Both the position numbers and the translations under genes were made by a program. Positions 35,519-44,652 of a stretch of 64,000 nucleotides of DNA are shown here, one piece after another. The notes beneath the pieces are model-generated. The model saw only the letters and a program-made list of their open reading frames with translations, ran no database searches and was not told the DNA's origin. The DNA is taken from positions 1 to 64,000 of the forward strand of contig JBAZSD010000014.1 of NCBI GenBank assembly GCA_041662605.1. The letters are read 5' to 3'. Positions within the stretch are counted from its first letter, which is position 1; each line of letters opens with the position of its first letter. This DNA is from Desulfomonilaceae bacterium. GTDB lineage: Bacteria > Desulfobacterota > Desulfomonilia > Desulfomonilales > Desulfomonilaceae.

Positions 35519-36019
35519 ATGGACACATCATATACTGAAAAAACAAAAGAAGCTGTTTGTACGGGATTCTGGCTGGGATATTCACCGTTCGCTTCGGGAA
35601 CCGTCGGTACCCTCCCTGCCGTATTGATATACATTGTTATTCGGTGCGCCCTTGATCCGGCGTATCATAAACTGGCAATATTGTTGTTCTTGACACTCTC
35701 ATGTGTGGGCTGCGTGGCTTTGGGGGAGTGGGCTGAACAAAGGAGTGGAAAGAAGGACCCAGGAACTTTTGTTCTGGATGAAATAGCGGGTTTTTTTCTG
35801 ACGGTTCTTTTCTTTACAACCCCCAGCATTATTTTGACTATTTTTTGGGCGTTTGTCGCTACTCGATTCTTTGACATCATCAAACCGTTTCCGGCAAATA
35901 TGGCTCAGGACGCGCACGGTGGATGGGGAATTCTCCTGGACGACCTGTTTTCGTCAGTTTACGCCATATTTTTTCTGAGAATTTTTTCGTGGCTTTTCCC
36001 GAGGATTTTTGGCTTTTAG
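35519..36019 (+). CDS. pgpA: Phosphatidylglycerophosphatase A
   Basis: The 166-residue membrane protein contains FWLGYSPFASGTVGTLPAV, the conserved PgpA start, then PGTFVLDEIAGFF with the Asp/Glu of the DEIxG motif, and RFFDIIKPFPANM. Three to four hydrophobic spans are visible. It dephosphorylates phosphatidylglycerophosphate to phosphatidylglycerol. It is followed by the ribosomal protein operon, which has its own promoter. Confidence 0.9.
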   Translation: MDTSYTEKTKEAVCTGFWLGYSPFASGTVGTLPAVLIYIVIRCALDPAYHKLAILLFLTLSCVGCVALGEWAEQRSGKKDPGTFVLDEIAGFFLTVLFFTTPSIILTIFWAFVATRFFDIIKPFPANMAQDAHGGWGILLDDLFSSVYAIFFLRIFSWLFPRIFGF

Positions 36020-36067
36020 AAAGAAACTAACCAATTTAACCGCCTTTTTCGGCAATTTAGTTAGATC

Positions 36068-36096
36068 TTGACATTTGCCAGTCATAATGGTTTATT
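36068..36096 (+). promoter_or_regulatory. Probable sigma-70 promoter of rplU-rpmA
   Basis: TTGACA at 36068-36073 is followed after 17 nt by TTTATT at 36091-36096. The ribosome-binding site aaggagg lies shortly before the rplU ATG at 36125. The -10 match is moderate. Confidence 0.5.
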
Positions 36097-36124
36097 AAAA
36101 CGTTATTGTTAAGGAGGGTTTATC

Positions 36125-36499
36125 ATGTACGCCATCGTCCAAACCGGCGGGAAGCAATATAAGGTAGCTCCTGGTGATCAACTGAAAATAGAAAAAGTTC
36201 CCGGTGAACCCGGTGAAGTAGTAGAGTTGTCACAGGTGCTCGCAGTCGTAGATGAACAGGGACCAACATTTGGAACCCCATTGCTTGAGAACGTGTCTGT
36301 TAAAGCCCGGATGATCAGGACTGCCCGTGATAGAAAAATCATCGTTTTTAAGAAAAAGAAACGACAGGGCTACCACAAGAAACAGGGACACAGACAATGG
36401 TATTCTCTCTTAAAGGTAGAAGAGATCAATCAATTAGCAAACAAATCCGATCAGTTGAGCGCCAGTCCGATTGAGACTGAAACCGCTCAGCAATCGTGA
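36125..36499 (+). CDS. rplU: 50S ribosomal protein L21
   Basis: The 124-residue protein begins MYAIVQTGGKQYKVAPGDQ, the standard L21 start, and contains KIIVFKKKKRQGYHKKQGH, the basic RNA-binding loop. The C-terminus is extended by about 20 polar residues beyond the usual end. It is followed by rpmA 16 nt downstream, the normal gene order. Confidence 0.96.
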   Translation: MYAIVQTGGKQYKVAPGDQLKIEKVPGEPGEVVELSQVLAVVDEQGPTFGTPLLENVSVKARMIRTARDRKIIVFKKKKRQGYHKKQGHRQWYSLLKVEEINQLANKSDQLSASPIETETAQQS

Positions 36500-36515
36500 C
36501 AACGGAGGATAGGCC

Positions 36516-36776
36516 ATGGCTCACAAGAAAGCTGGAGGAAGTTCGCGTAATGGAAGGGATAGCCCTGGTCAACACTTCGGTGTGAAGCGCTTTGGAGGCC
36601 AGGTTGTAAAGGCTGGTAATATTCTGGTACGCCAAAAAGGCACAAAAATTCATCCGGGGCTCAATGTAGGTCTGGGCAAAGACTATACTCTGTATGCAAA
36701 AATCGACGGAGTTGTTACGTTCGGAGTCAAGGATAGGCGGCGCAAGCAAGTCTCCATATTACCAGTAACGGCATAA
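36516..36776 (+). CDS. rpmA: 50S ribosomal protein L27
   Basis: The 86-residue protein begins MAHKKAGGSSRNGRDSPGQ with the conserved AHKKAGGS N-terminus that reaches the peptidyl transferase centre, then KRFGGQVVKAGNILVRQ. No cleavable N-terminal extension of the Firmicutes type is present. The obg gene that often follows is absent here; a terminator and convergent transporter genes follow instead. Confidence 0.96.
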   Translation: MAHKKAGGSSRNGRDSPGQHFGVKRFGGQVVKAGNILVRQKGTKIHPGLNVGLGKDYTLYAKIDGVVTFGVKDRRRKQVSILPVTA

Positions 36777-36787
36777 TTGATTATTCA

Positions 36788-36841
36788 AATCCGGCGTTGG
36801 AAATGCTTTAGAAAAAGCGTTAGACGCCGGATTAGTTTTTA
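36788..36841 (+). terminator. Rho-independent terminator after rpmA
   Basis: A 10-bp stem (aatccggcgt, 36788-36797, with acgccggatt, 36824-36833) is followed by agttttta. It ends the L21-L27 transcript and may also act on the convergent livF transcript. Confidence 0.75.
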
Positions 36842-36875
36842 ATTTCCCCCATTCTCGGCCATTTAATTTTAGGAA

Positions 36876-37580
36876 TCAAATTCCGAGATAGGCTTCCTTG
36901 ATGTGGTCGTTGTTGAGGAATTCATCTCCGGTTCCCGAAAGGGTAATTCTGCCGTTCTCCAACACATACGCTCTGTTACACATAGCGAGTGTATGGTGAA
37001 CATTCTGCTCGACCAGCAACACGGTCACACCCTCCCGATTTACCATCTCGACGATTTTGAATATTTCAGAAACCATTATTGGAGCCAATCCTAGTGACGG
37101 TTCATCGAACATAATGAGTTTGGGCAAGGACATGAGACCGCGAGCTATGGCGGCCATTTGTTGTTCTCCACCTGACAGGGTACCGGCGGGCTGAGCGCTC
37201 CTTTCCTTGAGCCTGGGAAACATTTCATAAAGCCATTTTAAGGATTTTTTGCGCTGGGCTTTGGCTTTGCGTGTTAGTGACCCGAGAATCAGGTTTTCCT
37301 CGACGGTCATTTCCGGGAAAAGTCTCCTGCTTTCAGGCACGTGAGCCAGACCATAGTCTATGACTTTATGTGACGGGACCTGGTCAAGCCTGGTTCCCAT
37401 AAATTCCACATACCCACTGGTAGGCTTAACTAAAGATGATATGGTTTTCAGGGTCGTGGACTTACCGGCGCCATTGGCGCCCAACAGTACCACTATCTCT
37501 CCTTCATTTACCTCAAAGGAAACATCCCAGAGGATTTGAAGGTCACCGTAGTAAACATTCAACCCTTCAACCTTAAGCAC
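36876..37580 (-). CDS. livF: Liv-type ABC transporter ATP-binding protein (LivF type)
   Basis: The product is 234 residues from GTG 37580, which overlaps the end of livG; GGAG lies upstream. Walker A GANGAGKSTTL, signature LSGGEQQMAAIARGL and Walker B KLIMFDEPSLGLAP are intact. It is the second ATPase of a branched-chain amino acid-type importer and the last gene of its operon (SBP, livH, livM, livG, livF). Confidence 0.88.
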   Translation of the reverse strand: MLKVEGLNVYYGDLQILWDVSFEVNEGEIVVLLGANGAGKSTTLKTISSLVKPTSGYVEFMGTRLDQVPSHKVIDYGLAHVPESRRLFPEMTVEENLILGSLTRKAKAQRKKSLKWLYEMFPRLKERSAQPAGTLSGGEQQMAAIARGLMSLPKLIMFDEPSLGLAPIMVSEIFKIVEMVNREGVTVLLVEQNVHHTLAMCNRAYVLENGRITLSGTGDEFLNNDHIKEAYLGI

Positions 37581-38295
37581 GATAATCAGCTCCAAAATAA
37601 GCCTTGACGACTTCCGGGTTAGCGGCTACCTCAACCGGAGATCCTTCAGCAATCAACATTCCGTGGTTTATTGCGATGATGCGATCGGAAATCGTCATTA
37701 TTACTTTCATTATGTGTTCTACTATAATGATGGTTATTCCTGAATCGCGAATCTTCTTGATTAGATTGATAGCCTCGTCCAATTCAGTAGGGTTAAGGCC
37801 GGCCGCAGTTTCATCCAGAAGAATGAGTTTGGGCTGGGTCGCCAAGGCTCTGGCTATCTCGAGCCTTTTGCGTGAGGCTATGGGTAAACTTTTGGCAATC
37901 TTGTCCTTGTAATGGGTCAACCCGCAAAATTCAATTGTCTCTTCAGCCCATCCCACTGCTTCGGCTCTGCTACGGCGTCTCAGGAACGCTGACGCTATAA
38001 CATTGTCCAAAACAGTCATTCTCTTAAGAGGCTTGACTACCTGAAACGTTCTTCCAACCCCTCGTTTGCAAATCTGATGAGTCTTTAGCCCCGATATTTT
38101 TTCTCCATCGAACAGAATTTCACCTTTGTTCAAGGGAAAATAACCGTTGATCAAATTAAAAATCGTGGTTTTCCCAGATCCGTTGGGCCCTATCAATCCG
38201 CAAATCTGTCCATCTTGTACCGCAAAACTCACCCCATTGACGGCTGCAAGTCCACCAAAGAATTTTACGATGCCTCGGACTTCAAAAAAAGCCAT
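37573..38295 (-). CDS. livG: Liv-type ABC transporter ATP-binding protein (LivG type)
   Basis: The product is 240 residues from the ATG at 38295, which has gagga 6 nt upstream; the frame extends further but upstream sequence belongs to livM. Walker A GPNGSGKTTIFN, a signature-like LPIASRKRLEIARAL and Walker B LILLDETAAGLNP are present. The degenerate signature (no LSGG) is usual for LivG. Confidence 0.88.
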   Translation of the reverse strand: MAFFEVRGIVKFFGGLAAVNGVSFAVQDGQICGLIGPNGSGKTTIFNLINGYFPLNKGEILFDGEKISGLKTHQICKRGVGRTFQVVKPLKRMTVLDNVIASAFLRRRSRAEAVGWAEETIEFCGLTHYKDKIAKSLPIASRKRLEIARALATQPKLILLDETAAGLNPTELDEAINLIKKIRDSGITIIIVEHIMKVIMTISDRIIAINHGMLIAEGSPVEVAANPEVVKAYFGADYRA

Positions 38296-38303
38296 AATTT
38301 TCC

Positions 38304-39311
38304 TCAAACCGCCGTTTTCTTTTGTCCAAACAACGATCTCTTGATAACTTGCCAGTCTCCGACGATTCCATTGGGCAGAAAGAGGATGACCGCTATTACG
38401 AGAATTCCGAAGCTCAATACGTGAGCTTCGCTGACGTATTTCACAACCACATTCATAAAAGACCAACCGGTAAACTTGCCGATAGCGTGGAGTGACCCGA
38501 ATCCACCTGTTCGGAAAATCTCCTGAACCGCCACCATGATAAAAGCCCCGACCATAGGACCATAGATGGTTCCCACTCCTCCGACGATTCCCACCAGGAT
38601 AGCCATAATCGATATGTCATGTAGGGAAAAGACAACCTTGGGGTCTATGAAACCCATATAATTGGTATAAAGAGCGCCGGCGAGACCAATTAGAAAAGCC
38701 GAAATACACAGCGAGATCATCTTGTAATAAAGGGTGTTAATTCCCATGCTCTCGGCCGCGTCCTGATCTTCGCGGATAGAAACGAAATAGTATCCCCATT
38801 TTGATTTCATAACCCGGTCAATAAACACGACGGCGAAGACAGCGATTGCCAGCGCCACGTAATAGTAGGGAATCTTGGAAATGAACGTTTGCATCACGAG
38901 TATGCCGATCATTCCGTCGGTAAGCGATTCCCATACCGTGGCAACATTCCTGAAAATCTCATTCAAAGCCAAAGTGGCCAAGGCAAAATAAGGGCCACGT
39001 AGACGAAAACAAATCCACCCAAATGGAAACGCAATTATCACCGAGATCAACGCCCCCAGTGGAAGCCCCCACCAGGCCGATATTTCAAGTTTGCTGCTGA
39101 GCAGAGCCGCTGTATATGCCCCAACTCCAAAGAAAGCCGCCGCTCCGAAAAGAACCTGGCCGGTATATCCGGAAATCAGGTTCCACCCCGATCCGATGGC
39201 CACCCACATCAGAACTAGTATCATTAAATGCTGATAGTACGATTCCTGAATTATCAGTGGGAATATCAACAGGCAAATTAACAATATTAGTTGGGCGGGT
39301 GGTCTTTTCAT
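38304..39311 (-). CDS. livM: Liv-type ABC transporter permease (LivM type)
   Basis: The 335-residue integral membrane protein has about ten hydrophobic segments. The typical LivM block GYTGQVLFGAAAFFGVGAYT and FRLRGPYFALATLALNEIF are clear, as is the GGVGTIYGPMVGAF permease/ATPase coupling region. It starts 6 nt from the livH stop and ends 8 nt before the livG ATG, a tight operon. Confidence 0.88.
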   Translation of the reverse strand: MKRPPAQLILLICLLIFPLIIQESYYQHLMILVLMWVAIGSGWNLISGYTGQVLFGAAAFFGVGAYTAALLSSKLEISAWWGLPLGALISVIIAFPFGWICFRLRGPYFALATLALNEIFRNVATVWESLTDGMIGILVMQTFISKIPYYYVALAIAVFAVVFIDRVMKSKWGYYFVSIREDQDAAESMGINTLYYKMISLCISAFLIGLAGALYTNYMGFIDPKVVFSLHDISIMAILVGIVGGVGTIYGPMVGAFIMVAVQEIFRTGGFGSLHAIGKFTGWSFMNVVVKYVSEAHVLSFGILVIAVILFLPNGIVGDWQVIKRSLFGQKKTAV

Positions 39312-39317
39312 AAACTT

Positions 39318-40193
39318 CTAAACCTTCGTCAGGCGTCTAAAGCCGCCGGGAAGGAAAAGTAGAACCAGCAGGAATATTACTAATCCGACCATGTCTTCAA
39401 AATCCATCCCAATATATGTGGCGCCGAATGATTCGGCGAGACCGAGCGTCAAGCCGCCGAAGATCGCTCCGACCGTAGATCCTAAGCCTCCCAATATCGT
39501 GATAACGAAAGCCTTCCTGGTAAATGGACCGCCAATATCAGGAAACAGGTAATAAATGGGCAATAGCAGTGTGCCGGCCGCAGCTACCAGCCCTGCGCCG
39601 ATCCCCATTGTAATGACTTTTATTCTTTCAGAATTGATTCCCATCAACTGAGCGGCTTCGCCATCCTGAGACACAGCTCGAATAGAACGGCCGATGTCGG
39701 TTTTTATCAGAAATATGAACAACCCAAGAGTCAATAGGCAGGCGAAAACGAAAGCAATTGTCAAGGCGACTGAAAACGATATACCGCCGATAAAAAAGGC
39801 GGATGATGAATAGGATGTTTTTACTGAAAGATAATTTGAGCTGAAAATGAACCTGGCGACTTCGGTCAGCACCATGGCTATGCCTACTGTCATCAGCACC
39901 TGGTTTTCAGGAAGGATGCTGTCCACTTTCATCAGCGGATTGAGAAGATATTTTTGGATTATGACTCCCAACAGGAAAAGGGCCGGCATACTGATCAGGA
40001 GTGTAAAATACGGGTCAAGCCCAAGGAAGTGAAACATGGTATAGGTCACGTACATGGCGACCATCATGAACTGTCCATGAGCCAGGTTGATTATGCCCAT
40101 GACCCCCATGATCAAAGTCATACCTATGCCGATGAGGGCGTAAAGCCCTCCCTTGAGAACACCGGCGACCAGCGTTTGCAGGAAGACTTCCAT
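39318..40193 (-). CDS. livH: Liv-type ABC transporter permease (LivH type)
   Basis: The 291-residue membrane protein begins TLVAGVLKGGLYALIGIGM and contains GVMGIINLAHGQFMMV, the LivH signature. GGLGSTVGAIFGGL near the C-terminus is the ATPase-coupling region. It is separated from the binding-protein gene by about 100 nt with a strong hairpin. Confidence 0.88.
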   Translation of the reverse strand: MEVFLQTLVAGVLKGGLYALIGIGMTLIMGVMGIINLAHGQFMMVAMYVTYTMFHFLGLDPYFTLLISMPALFLLGVIIQKYLLNPLMKVDSILPENQVLMTVGIAMVLTEVARFIFSSNYLSVKTSYSSSAFFIGGISFSVALTIAFVFACLLTLGLFIFLIKTDIGRSIRAVSQDGEAAQLMGINSERIKVITMGIGAGLVAAAGTLLLPIYYLFPDIGGPFTRKAFVITILGGLGSTVGAIFGGLTLGLAESFGATYIGMDFEDMVGLVIFLLVLLFLPGGFRRLTKV

Positions 40194-40241
40194 TAATTCC
40201 GTTCTTGTTCAGTCGAGATTGAATTCTACGTTTCAGAAAGA

Positions 40242-40272
40242 CCCGACCCCGTTATGGGGCGCAAGGGTCGGG
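40242..40272 (-). terminator. Hairpin between the binding-protein gene and livH
   Basis: The arms cccgaccc (40242-40249) and gggtcggg (40265-40272) pair perfectly. On the minus strand the stem is followed by tctttct, only weakly T-rich. It may be a leaky terminator or an mRNA-stabilising element that raises binding-protein level over the permeases. Confidence 0.55.
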
Positions 40273-40293
40273 CTTCTCTCATCAATTATGCGT

Positions 40294-41493
40294 CTACCTC
40301 TGAGACCATTCCGGGACTGGATAGACATAGGGTTTGGTGGCGACGTTTTTCGGCCATACCGTTTCAAGAATTCCCTTCTGCCATTGCACCAGATATGTCG
40401 GTAACGCGTTTTGCTGTTTCTTCTTACCGTAAGACACAAATTTTACCGGACCAAAGGCCGTCATCGTGTCGGTAGCGGCAAGGGATTCACGGACGGCGGC
40501 GGGTGTGAGTTCTTTGGCGCGTTTCAGGGCGTCAGCCATAACGTAAATACAACCGTAAGCTTCGGCGCCATGATATTCAGTCGGTGTGCCGAATCGTTTC
40601 TGGTAATTTTCGAAATATTCCTTTGCCCCTGGATAAGGTAACTGCGGTGACCAAAGGTCCGCGGAAAAAACGTAGTTAGCGGCGTCCCCCGCGTTTTTAG
40701 CGAATTCAGGCAGAGTAAATCCGGCGCCTCCGCCGACAAACAATTTGGGATTGAAGTTGAGTTCCTTTGATTGACGCATCAACAGAGCGGCGTCCATGAC
40801 GTAAGAAATCATATAAACAAAATCAGGCTTGGCGGCCTTTACCTTGATAAGGAGTGGCTTGAAATCAACCGCTCCGGCCTCGTAGCCCTCTTTCATCAGT
40901 ACCTTGTAGCCGGCTTTTTCGCATTGCTCAGCGAATTCTTTTGTTCCAGATTGGCCAAAAAGGGTATTTTCATGAAGTATTGCGACGCTTTGTGGTTTTA
41001 CCACATCAGCCAGGAACGAATTCAGAGCCTTCGGATATTCACTCACCGGTGGAGCAATCCTGAACACATAATCCCATCCCTGTTCGGTGATCTTGTCCGC
41101 TGAGCCTGTGCTGACCAGAAAAGGGATCTTGCGCTGCTGCGCTACTGCGCAAATGGCGTAAGTGACAGACGAGGAATATCCACCTGTAAGGGCCACAACC
41201 TTGTCCTGAGATATCAGTTTTTCAACCGCTGACCTTCCTACGTCCGGTTTTCCTGTATCGTCCTCGATCAACAATTCGATAGGCCGACCGTTAATGCCTC
41301 CAGCCTTGTTGATTTCTTCGAGGCCCATGAGAAGGGAATTCTTTTCAATCTCTCCAAACTTCGCCTGCTCCCCAGTGAGAGGCAGTACCACTCCGACTTT
41401 AATGGGAGGGTCGGCGGCCCACCCCAGGCCAAAGCCCAAGCCCAAGATCAGACACGATACAACCGCCAACAGTCCAAATGCGCTGATTCTCAT
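40294..41493 (-). CDS. ABC transporter substrate-binding protein (Liv/amide type)
   Basis: The product is 399 residues from ATG 41493, with aaggag 6 nt upstream; the frame extends 16 codons more but lacks a signal. A Sec signal peptide covers about residues 1-27 (hydrophobic core then GWAADPP). The mature part begins KVGVVLPLTGEQAKFG and contains ELLIEDDTGKPDVGRSA and GGYSSSVTYAI, as in periplasmic binding protein type 1. The ligand cannot be read off; relatives bind amino acids, amides, urea or aromatic acids. First gene of its operon. Confidence 0.85.
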   Translation of the reverse strand: MRISAFGLLAVVSCLILGLGFGLGWAADPPIKVGVVLPLTGEQAKFGEIEKNSLLMGLEEINKAGGINGRPIELLIEDDTGKPDVGRSAVEKLISQDKVVALTGGYSSSVTYAICAVAQQRKIPFLVSTGSADKITEQGWDYVFRIAPPVSEYPKALNSFLADVVKPQSVAILHENTLFGQSGTKEFAEQCEKAGYKVLMKEGYEAGAVDFKPLLIKVKAAKPDFVYMISYVMDAALLMRQSKELNFNPKLFVGGGAGFTLPEFAKNAGDAANYVFSADLWSPQLPYPGAKEYFENYQKRFGTPTEYHGAEAYGCIYVMADALKRAKELTPAAVRESLAATDTMTAFGPVKFVSYGKKKQQNALPTYLVQWQKGILETVWPKNVATKPYVYPVPEWSQR

Positions 41494-41666
41494 TTTAGAC
41501 TCCTTAGGTTTATAAATGGCATGTGGGAAAGATGGTATCATCTAATGAAATATCGGGATGAACCCAAATTGTCAAGGTAATTAAGCTGAAACCCTTTATC
41601 TGTGACCCGTTGCGTAATTTGCTTGAACCATGTAAACATTAAGTTGAATCTGGACTAGGATGGCCT

Positions 41667-42365
41667 ATGAACCCAAAGAGGATATTGAATTTCCTGCTTT
41701 TCTTGGTCTTAATTGAGAGCACAGTCCTTAATCCGGCTAATGCGGAAAATTCTGAACTTGAAAACAGGTTGAATGAATCCGCCAAAATAATAGGCGAAAC
41801 TCTCCAGGCTCCTGATGGAAAAATACCAGGAGACCTGCTTCGCAAGGCTAAGGCCATAATTATATTTCCGTCAGTCATTAAAGTGGGCATGGGAATAGGT
41901 GGCCAGTATGGCAAAGGAGTGGCCCTGAGGCTTGATTCCCCAGAACGCAAGTGGGGGCCTCCAGCCTTTGTGACACTTATTGGTGGCAGCTTCGGTTGGC
42001 AAATCGGTGTCCAGTCCGCTGATTTGATACTTTTGATAATGAGTGACGTTGACCTGAAGAATATTTTCAATAAGAGGTTTACGATTGGCGTTGACGCATC
42101 AGTGGCCGCGGGGCCTATTGGCCGGGAGGCGTCGGCGGATACGGACATTACATTTACTGCGGGTATTTTGTCCTATTCCCGATCAAGAGGCCTTTTTGCG
42201 GGTCTAACAGTGCAAGGCGCTTTTTTGGAAGCTGACTGGAGCGCCAATGAAAGCTACTATGGTTCAGACATCTCAATTATCGACATTTTCTTTCACAAGC
42301 AGGGGAAACTGTCTCCTGCAGCGTCGAAGCTGGTTGAAACCTTGAACTCAAGCCTGTCAAAATAG
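41667..42365 (+). CDS. SYLF/Ysc84-type lipid-binding domain protein, secreted
   Basis: The 232-residue protein has an N-terminal signal peptide (hydrophobic residues 6-20, then NPANAEN). The SYLF pattern is clear: LLRKAKAIIIFPSVIKVG, then GIGGQYGKGVALR, GWQIGVQSADLILLIMS, and SYSRSRGLFAGLTVQGAFL. The family binds phosphoinositides in eukaryotes; bacterial members are secreted with unclear role. It lies between the two Liv operons. Confidence 0.85.
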   Translation: MNPKRILNFLLFLVLIESTVLNPANAENSELENRLNESAKIIGETLQAPDGKIPGDLLRKAKAIIIFPSVIKVGMGIGGQYGKGVALRLDSPERKWGPPAFVTLIGGSFGWQIGVQSADLILLIMSDVDLKNIFNKRFTIGVDASVAAGPIGREASADTDITFTAGILSYSRSRGLFAGLTVQGAFLEADWSANESYYGSDISIIDIFFHKQGKLSPAASKLVETLNSSLSK

Positions 42366-42529
42366 AAAAACTCAACCGCGAAAACCTGCTGAAAAGCAAA
42401 TGTGGAGATTGTAAATACAGATCTATTTATGGGGGATGTAGAGGGCGCTCCATGGCCTTTTCCGGATATAATCCATCGGAAGATCCTTCCTGTTTTCTTC
42501 AGGAATGTCCAAGATCCCGGAAAAACTAG
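42338..42529 (+). pseudogene. Orphan SPASM-type tail of a radical SAM protein
   Basis: In a different frame overlapping the end of the SYLF gene, a 63-codon open frame encodes KCGDCKYRSIYGGCRGRS, then SEDPSCFLQECPRSRKN and a stop. The CxxC-x7-C with later cysteines is the auxiliary 4Fe-4S cluster pattern at the C-terminus of NirJ/AhbD/PqqE-like radical SAM proteins. No Cx3Cx2C core is found upstream, so this is a remnant. No start codon or ribosome-binding site is seen. Confidence 0.6.
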
Positions 42530-42702
42530 TTGACAAATGGTGTCCAATTCAACGAAAAATCTTCTGATTGCTTTAGATCTACTTTCCGGCGACGAGATTC
42601 TTAAAGATTCCATTTAATATTGCGCTTGATTAACCACTCCTGTAATTGCTGCGGTTGCTCACAGTCTAAAATAAGCCCCAAGGAGGCGTAGTTGTCTCAA
42701 AA

Positions 42703-43752
42703 ATGGACATGAAGCGAGACTATTACGAGGATATACAACTTTTCAGGACCAATACCACACTTGTTCTTAGTGTGGTCCTTTTTGGCGCCTTGGCTTCAAT
42801 ACCTTTTTTCATCGGGGATTATAACTTATACATTTTCAACCTGATCGCCATCCACTCAATTGTCGCGATAGGCCTGAATATACTTGTGGGCTATACAGGG
42901 CAGATATCTCTCGGACACGCCGGTTTTTTCGCAATTGGCGCCTATACCGGAGTCCTGTTGATGGTCAAAGCCGGGCTTCCTTTCCCCGTAGCGCTTGTAG
43001 CGGCCGGTTTTGTCTCTTCCGGGTTTGGTTTTCTGTTGGGGCTTCCTTCATTGAGATTAGAGGGACCGTATTTGGCGATCGCTACACTCGGTTTCGGCAT
43101 GGCGGTGACGCAGATAATCAGCCATTTGGACTTTGCAGGAGGGCATATGGGGCTGGAAGCGCCCAAGATGTCCCTTGGGGGGTTCGTGGCTGACACGGGG
43201 TATGAGCAATACGCTGTCATAATGACCGTTACGGCTATCATGACCGTGGCAGCCATCAATTTGATGAAAACCCGTGTGGGTAGGGCTCTTGTCGCGATCA
43301 GAGACAGTGAAATAGCAGCGGAAGCCATGGGAGTAAATGTCCTGAAATACAAGACCCTGGCTTTTGCCATAAGCGCTTTTTACACAGGTGTGGGTGGAGC
43401 GTTAATGGCGTTTGCGCTTGCTCATATAAGCGCGGGCAGCTTCAACCTGATTTTGTCGATAACCTTCCTGGCCATGATAGTCGTTGGCGGTTTGGGATCC
43501 ATAATGGGCTCTATTCTGGGCGCCGCGTTGCTTACATATCTGCAGATCAAATTGCAGATCATTCAGGAAGCGCCTTTCGTAGGCCCAGCGCTGCTCGATA
43601 TTTCAAAAAGATTCTTCACCGCGGAAGGTTTACCTAATATCCAAAGCATTATCATTGGAGCGATCATGATCGGGATCGTGATTTTCGAACCCCATGGAAT
43701 GAGGGGCATATACCTCCGATTCAAGCGTTACTGGAAAATGTGGCCGTTTTGA
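42703..43752 (+). CDS. livM: Liv-type ABC transporter permease (LivM type), second operon
   Basis: The 349-residue membrane protein contains GYTGQISLGHAGFFAIGAYT and LRLEGPYLAIATLGFGMAV, LivM hallmarks, and GGLGSIMGSILGAAL near the C-terminus. An ATG two codons later is an alternative start. The Shine-Dalgarno aaggagg is unusually far (16 nt) from the ATG. It begins a plus-strand operon of permeases, a small secreted protein, a binding protein, two ATPases and an acyl-CoA synthetase. Confidence 0.88.
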   Translation: MDMKRDYYEDIQLFRTNTTLVLSVVLFGALASIPFFIGDYNLYIFNLIAIHSIVAIGLNILVGYTGQISLGHAGFFAIGAYTGVLLMVKAGLPFPVALVAAGFVSSGFGFLLGLPSLRLEGPYLAIATLGFGMAVTQIISHLDFAGGHMGLEAPKMSLGGFVADTGYEQYAVIMTVTAIMTVAAINLMKTRVGRALVAIRDSEIAAEAMGVNVLKYKTLAFAISAFYTGVGGALMAFALAHISAGSFNLILSITFLAMIVVGGLGSIMGSILGAALLTYLQIKLQIIQEAPFVGPALLDISKRFFTAEGLPNIQSIIIGAIMIGIVIFEPHGMRGIYLRFKRYWKMWPF

Positions 43753-43762
43753 GAGGATATGA

Positions 43763-44641
43763 ATGAACTTCCTGATGGATTTAATCGTTGGCGGTTTGGC
43801 GATTGGCGCCTGTTACGCTTTAATAGCCCTGGCGATGGTCATTATTTACAAGACGTCTGAAGTGCCGAATTTCGCCCAGGGTGAGATGGCCATGATCGCC
43901 ACGTTTGTGGCCTACACCATGATAGCCGGTTACGGAGTGGGTTTCTGGACAGCGGCTGCGCTCACACTCATTTTCGCGTTCATTTTGGGCGCTTTGTTGG
44001 AGATCTGTTTCCTCCGGCCCGCCGACAATCCAGGTGTCCTTGGGTCCATAGTAATTACCCTCGGAGCCGAGATGATCCTTTATGGGATAGCAGGCTGGAA
44101 ATGGGGAGCCAATCAGAACCCTTTTCCTGTTCCTTTTTCCGAATACTCCGGGATAAACATTGGTGGAGTCATAATTACCGAAATAAACCTTTGGACGGTA
44201 GTGGTGAGCCTTGCCGTGATGGTCATTCTCTTTCTGTTTTTTCGGTTCACCAAACTTGGAACAGCCATGAAGGCGGTTCAACAGAACCCTTTCGCCGCCA
44301 AAGCCATGGGTATACCGACTCGACGAATTCTCACATTCACTTGGGGTTTGAGTTCCATGACCGGCGCTATCGCAGGCATGTTGATTGCTCCAATGGCCAC
44401 ACTTGATCCGAATATGATGCTGGATCCAATGCTCAAGGGCTTCGCCGGGGGAGTGCTCGGAGGATTAACGAGCTTGCCCGGAGCGGCCGCGGGCGCTTAT
44501 TTGCTGGGAATAATCGAAAATCTTTTCGGAGGGTACGTATCGCTGGAGTTTAAATCACTGGTGGCCTTTGGTGTAATAGTGTTGATCTTGTGTGTGAAAC
44601 CTTCGGGCCTGTTTGTGAAACATTATGAACGCAAGGTGTAG
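43763..44641 (+). CDS. livH: Liv-type ABC transporter permease (LivH type), second operon
   Basis: The 292-residue membrane protein begins FLMDLIVGGLAIGACYALIA and contains TSEVPNFAQGEMAMIA, the LivH block in a variant form (PNFAQGEM instead of INLAHGQF). This variant occurs in transporters thought to carry aromatic or other organic acids. GGLTSLPGAAAGAYLLG is the coupling region. It follows livM by 10 nt. Confidence 0.86.
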   Translation: MNFLMDLIVGGLAIGACYALIALAMVIIYKTSEVPNFAQGEMAMIATFVAYTMIAGYGVGFWTAAALTLIFAFILGALLEICFLRPADNPGVLGSIVITLGAEMILYGIAGWKWGANQNPFPVPFSEYSGINIGGVIITEINLWTVVVSLAVMVILFLFFRFTKLGTAMKAVQQNPFAAKAMGIPTRRILTFTWGLSSMTGAIAGMLIAPMATLDPNMMLDPMLKGFAGGVLGGLTSLPGAAAGAYLLGIIENLFGGYVSLEFKSLVAFGVIVLILCVKPSGLFVKHYERKV

Positions 44642-44652
44642 GTATCCTCAAA

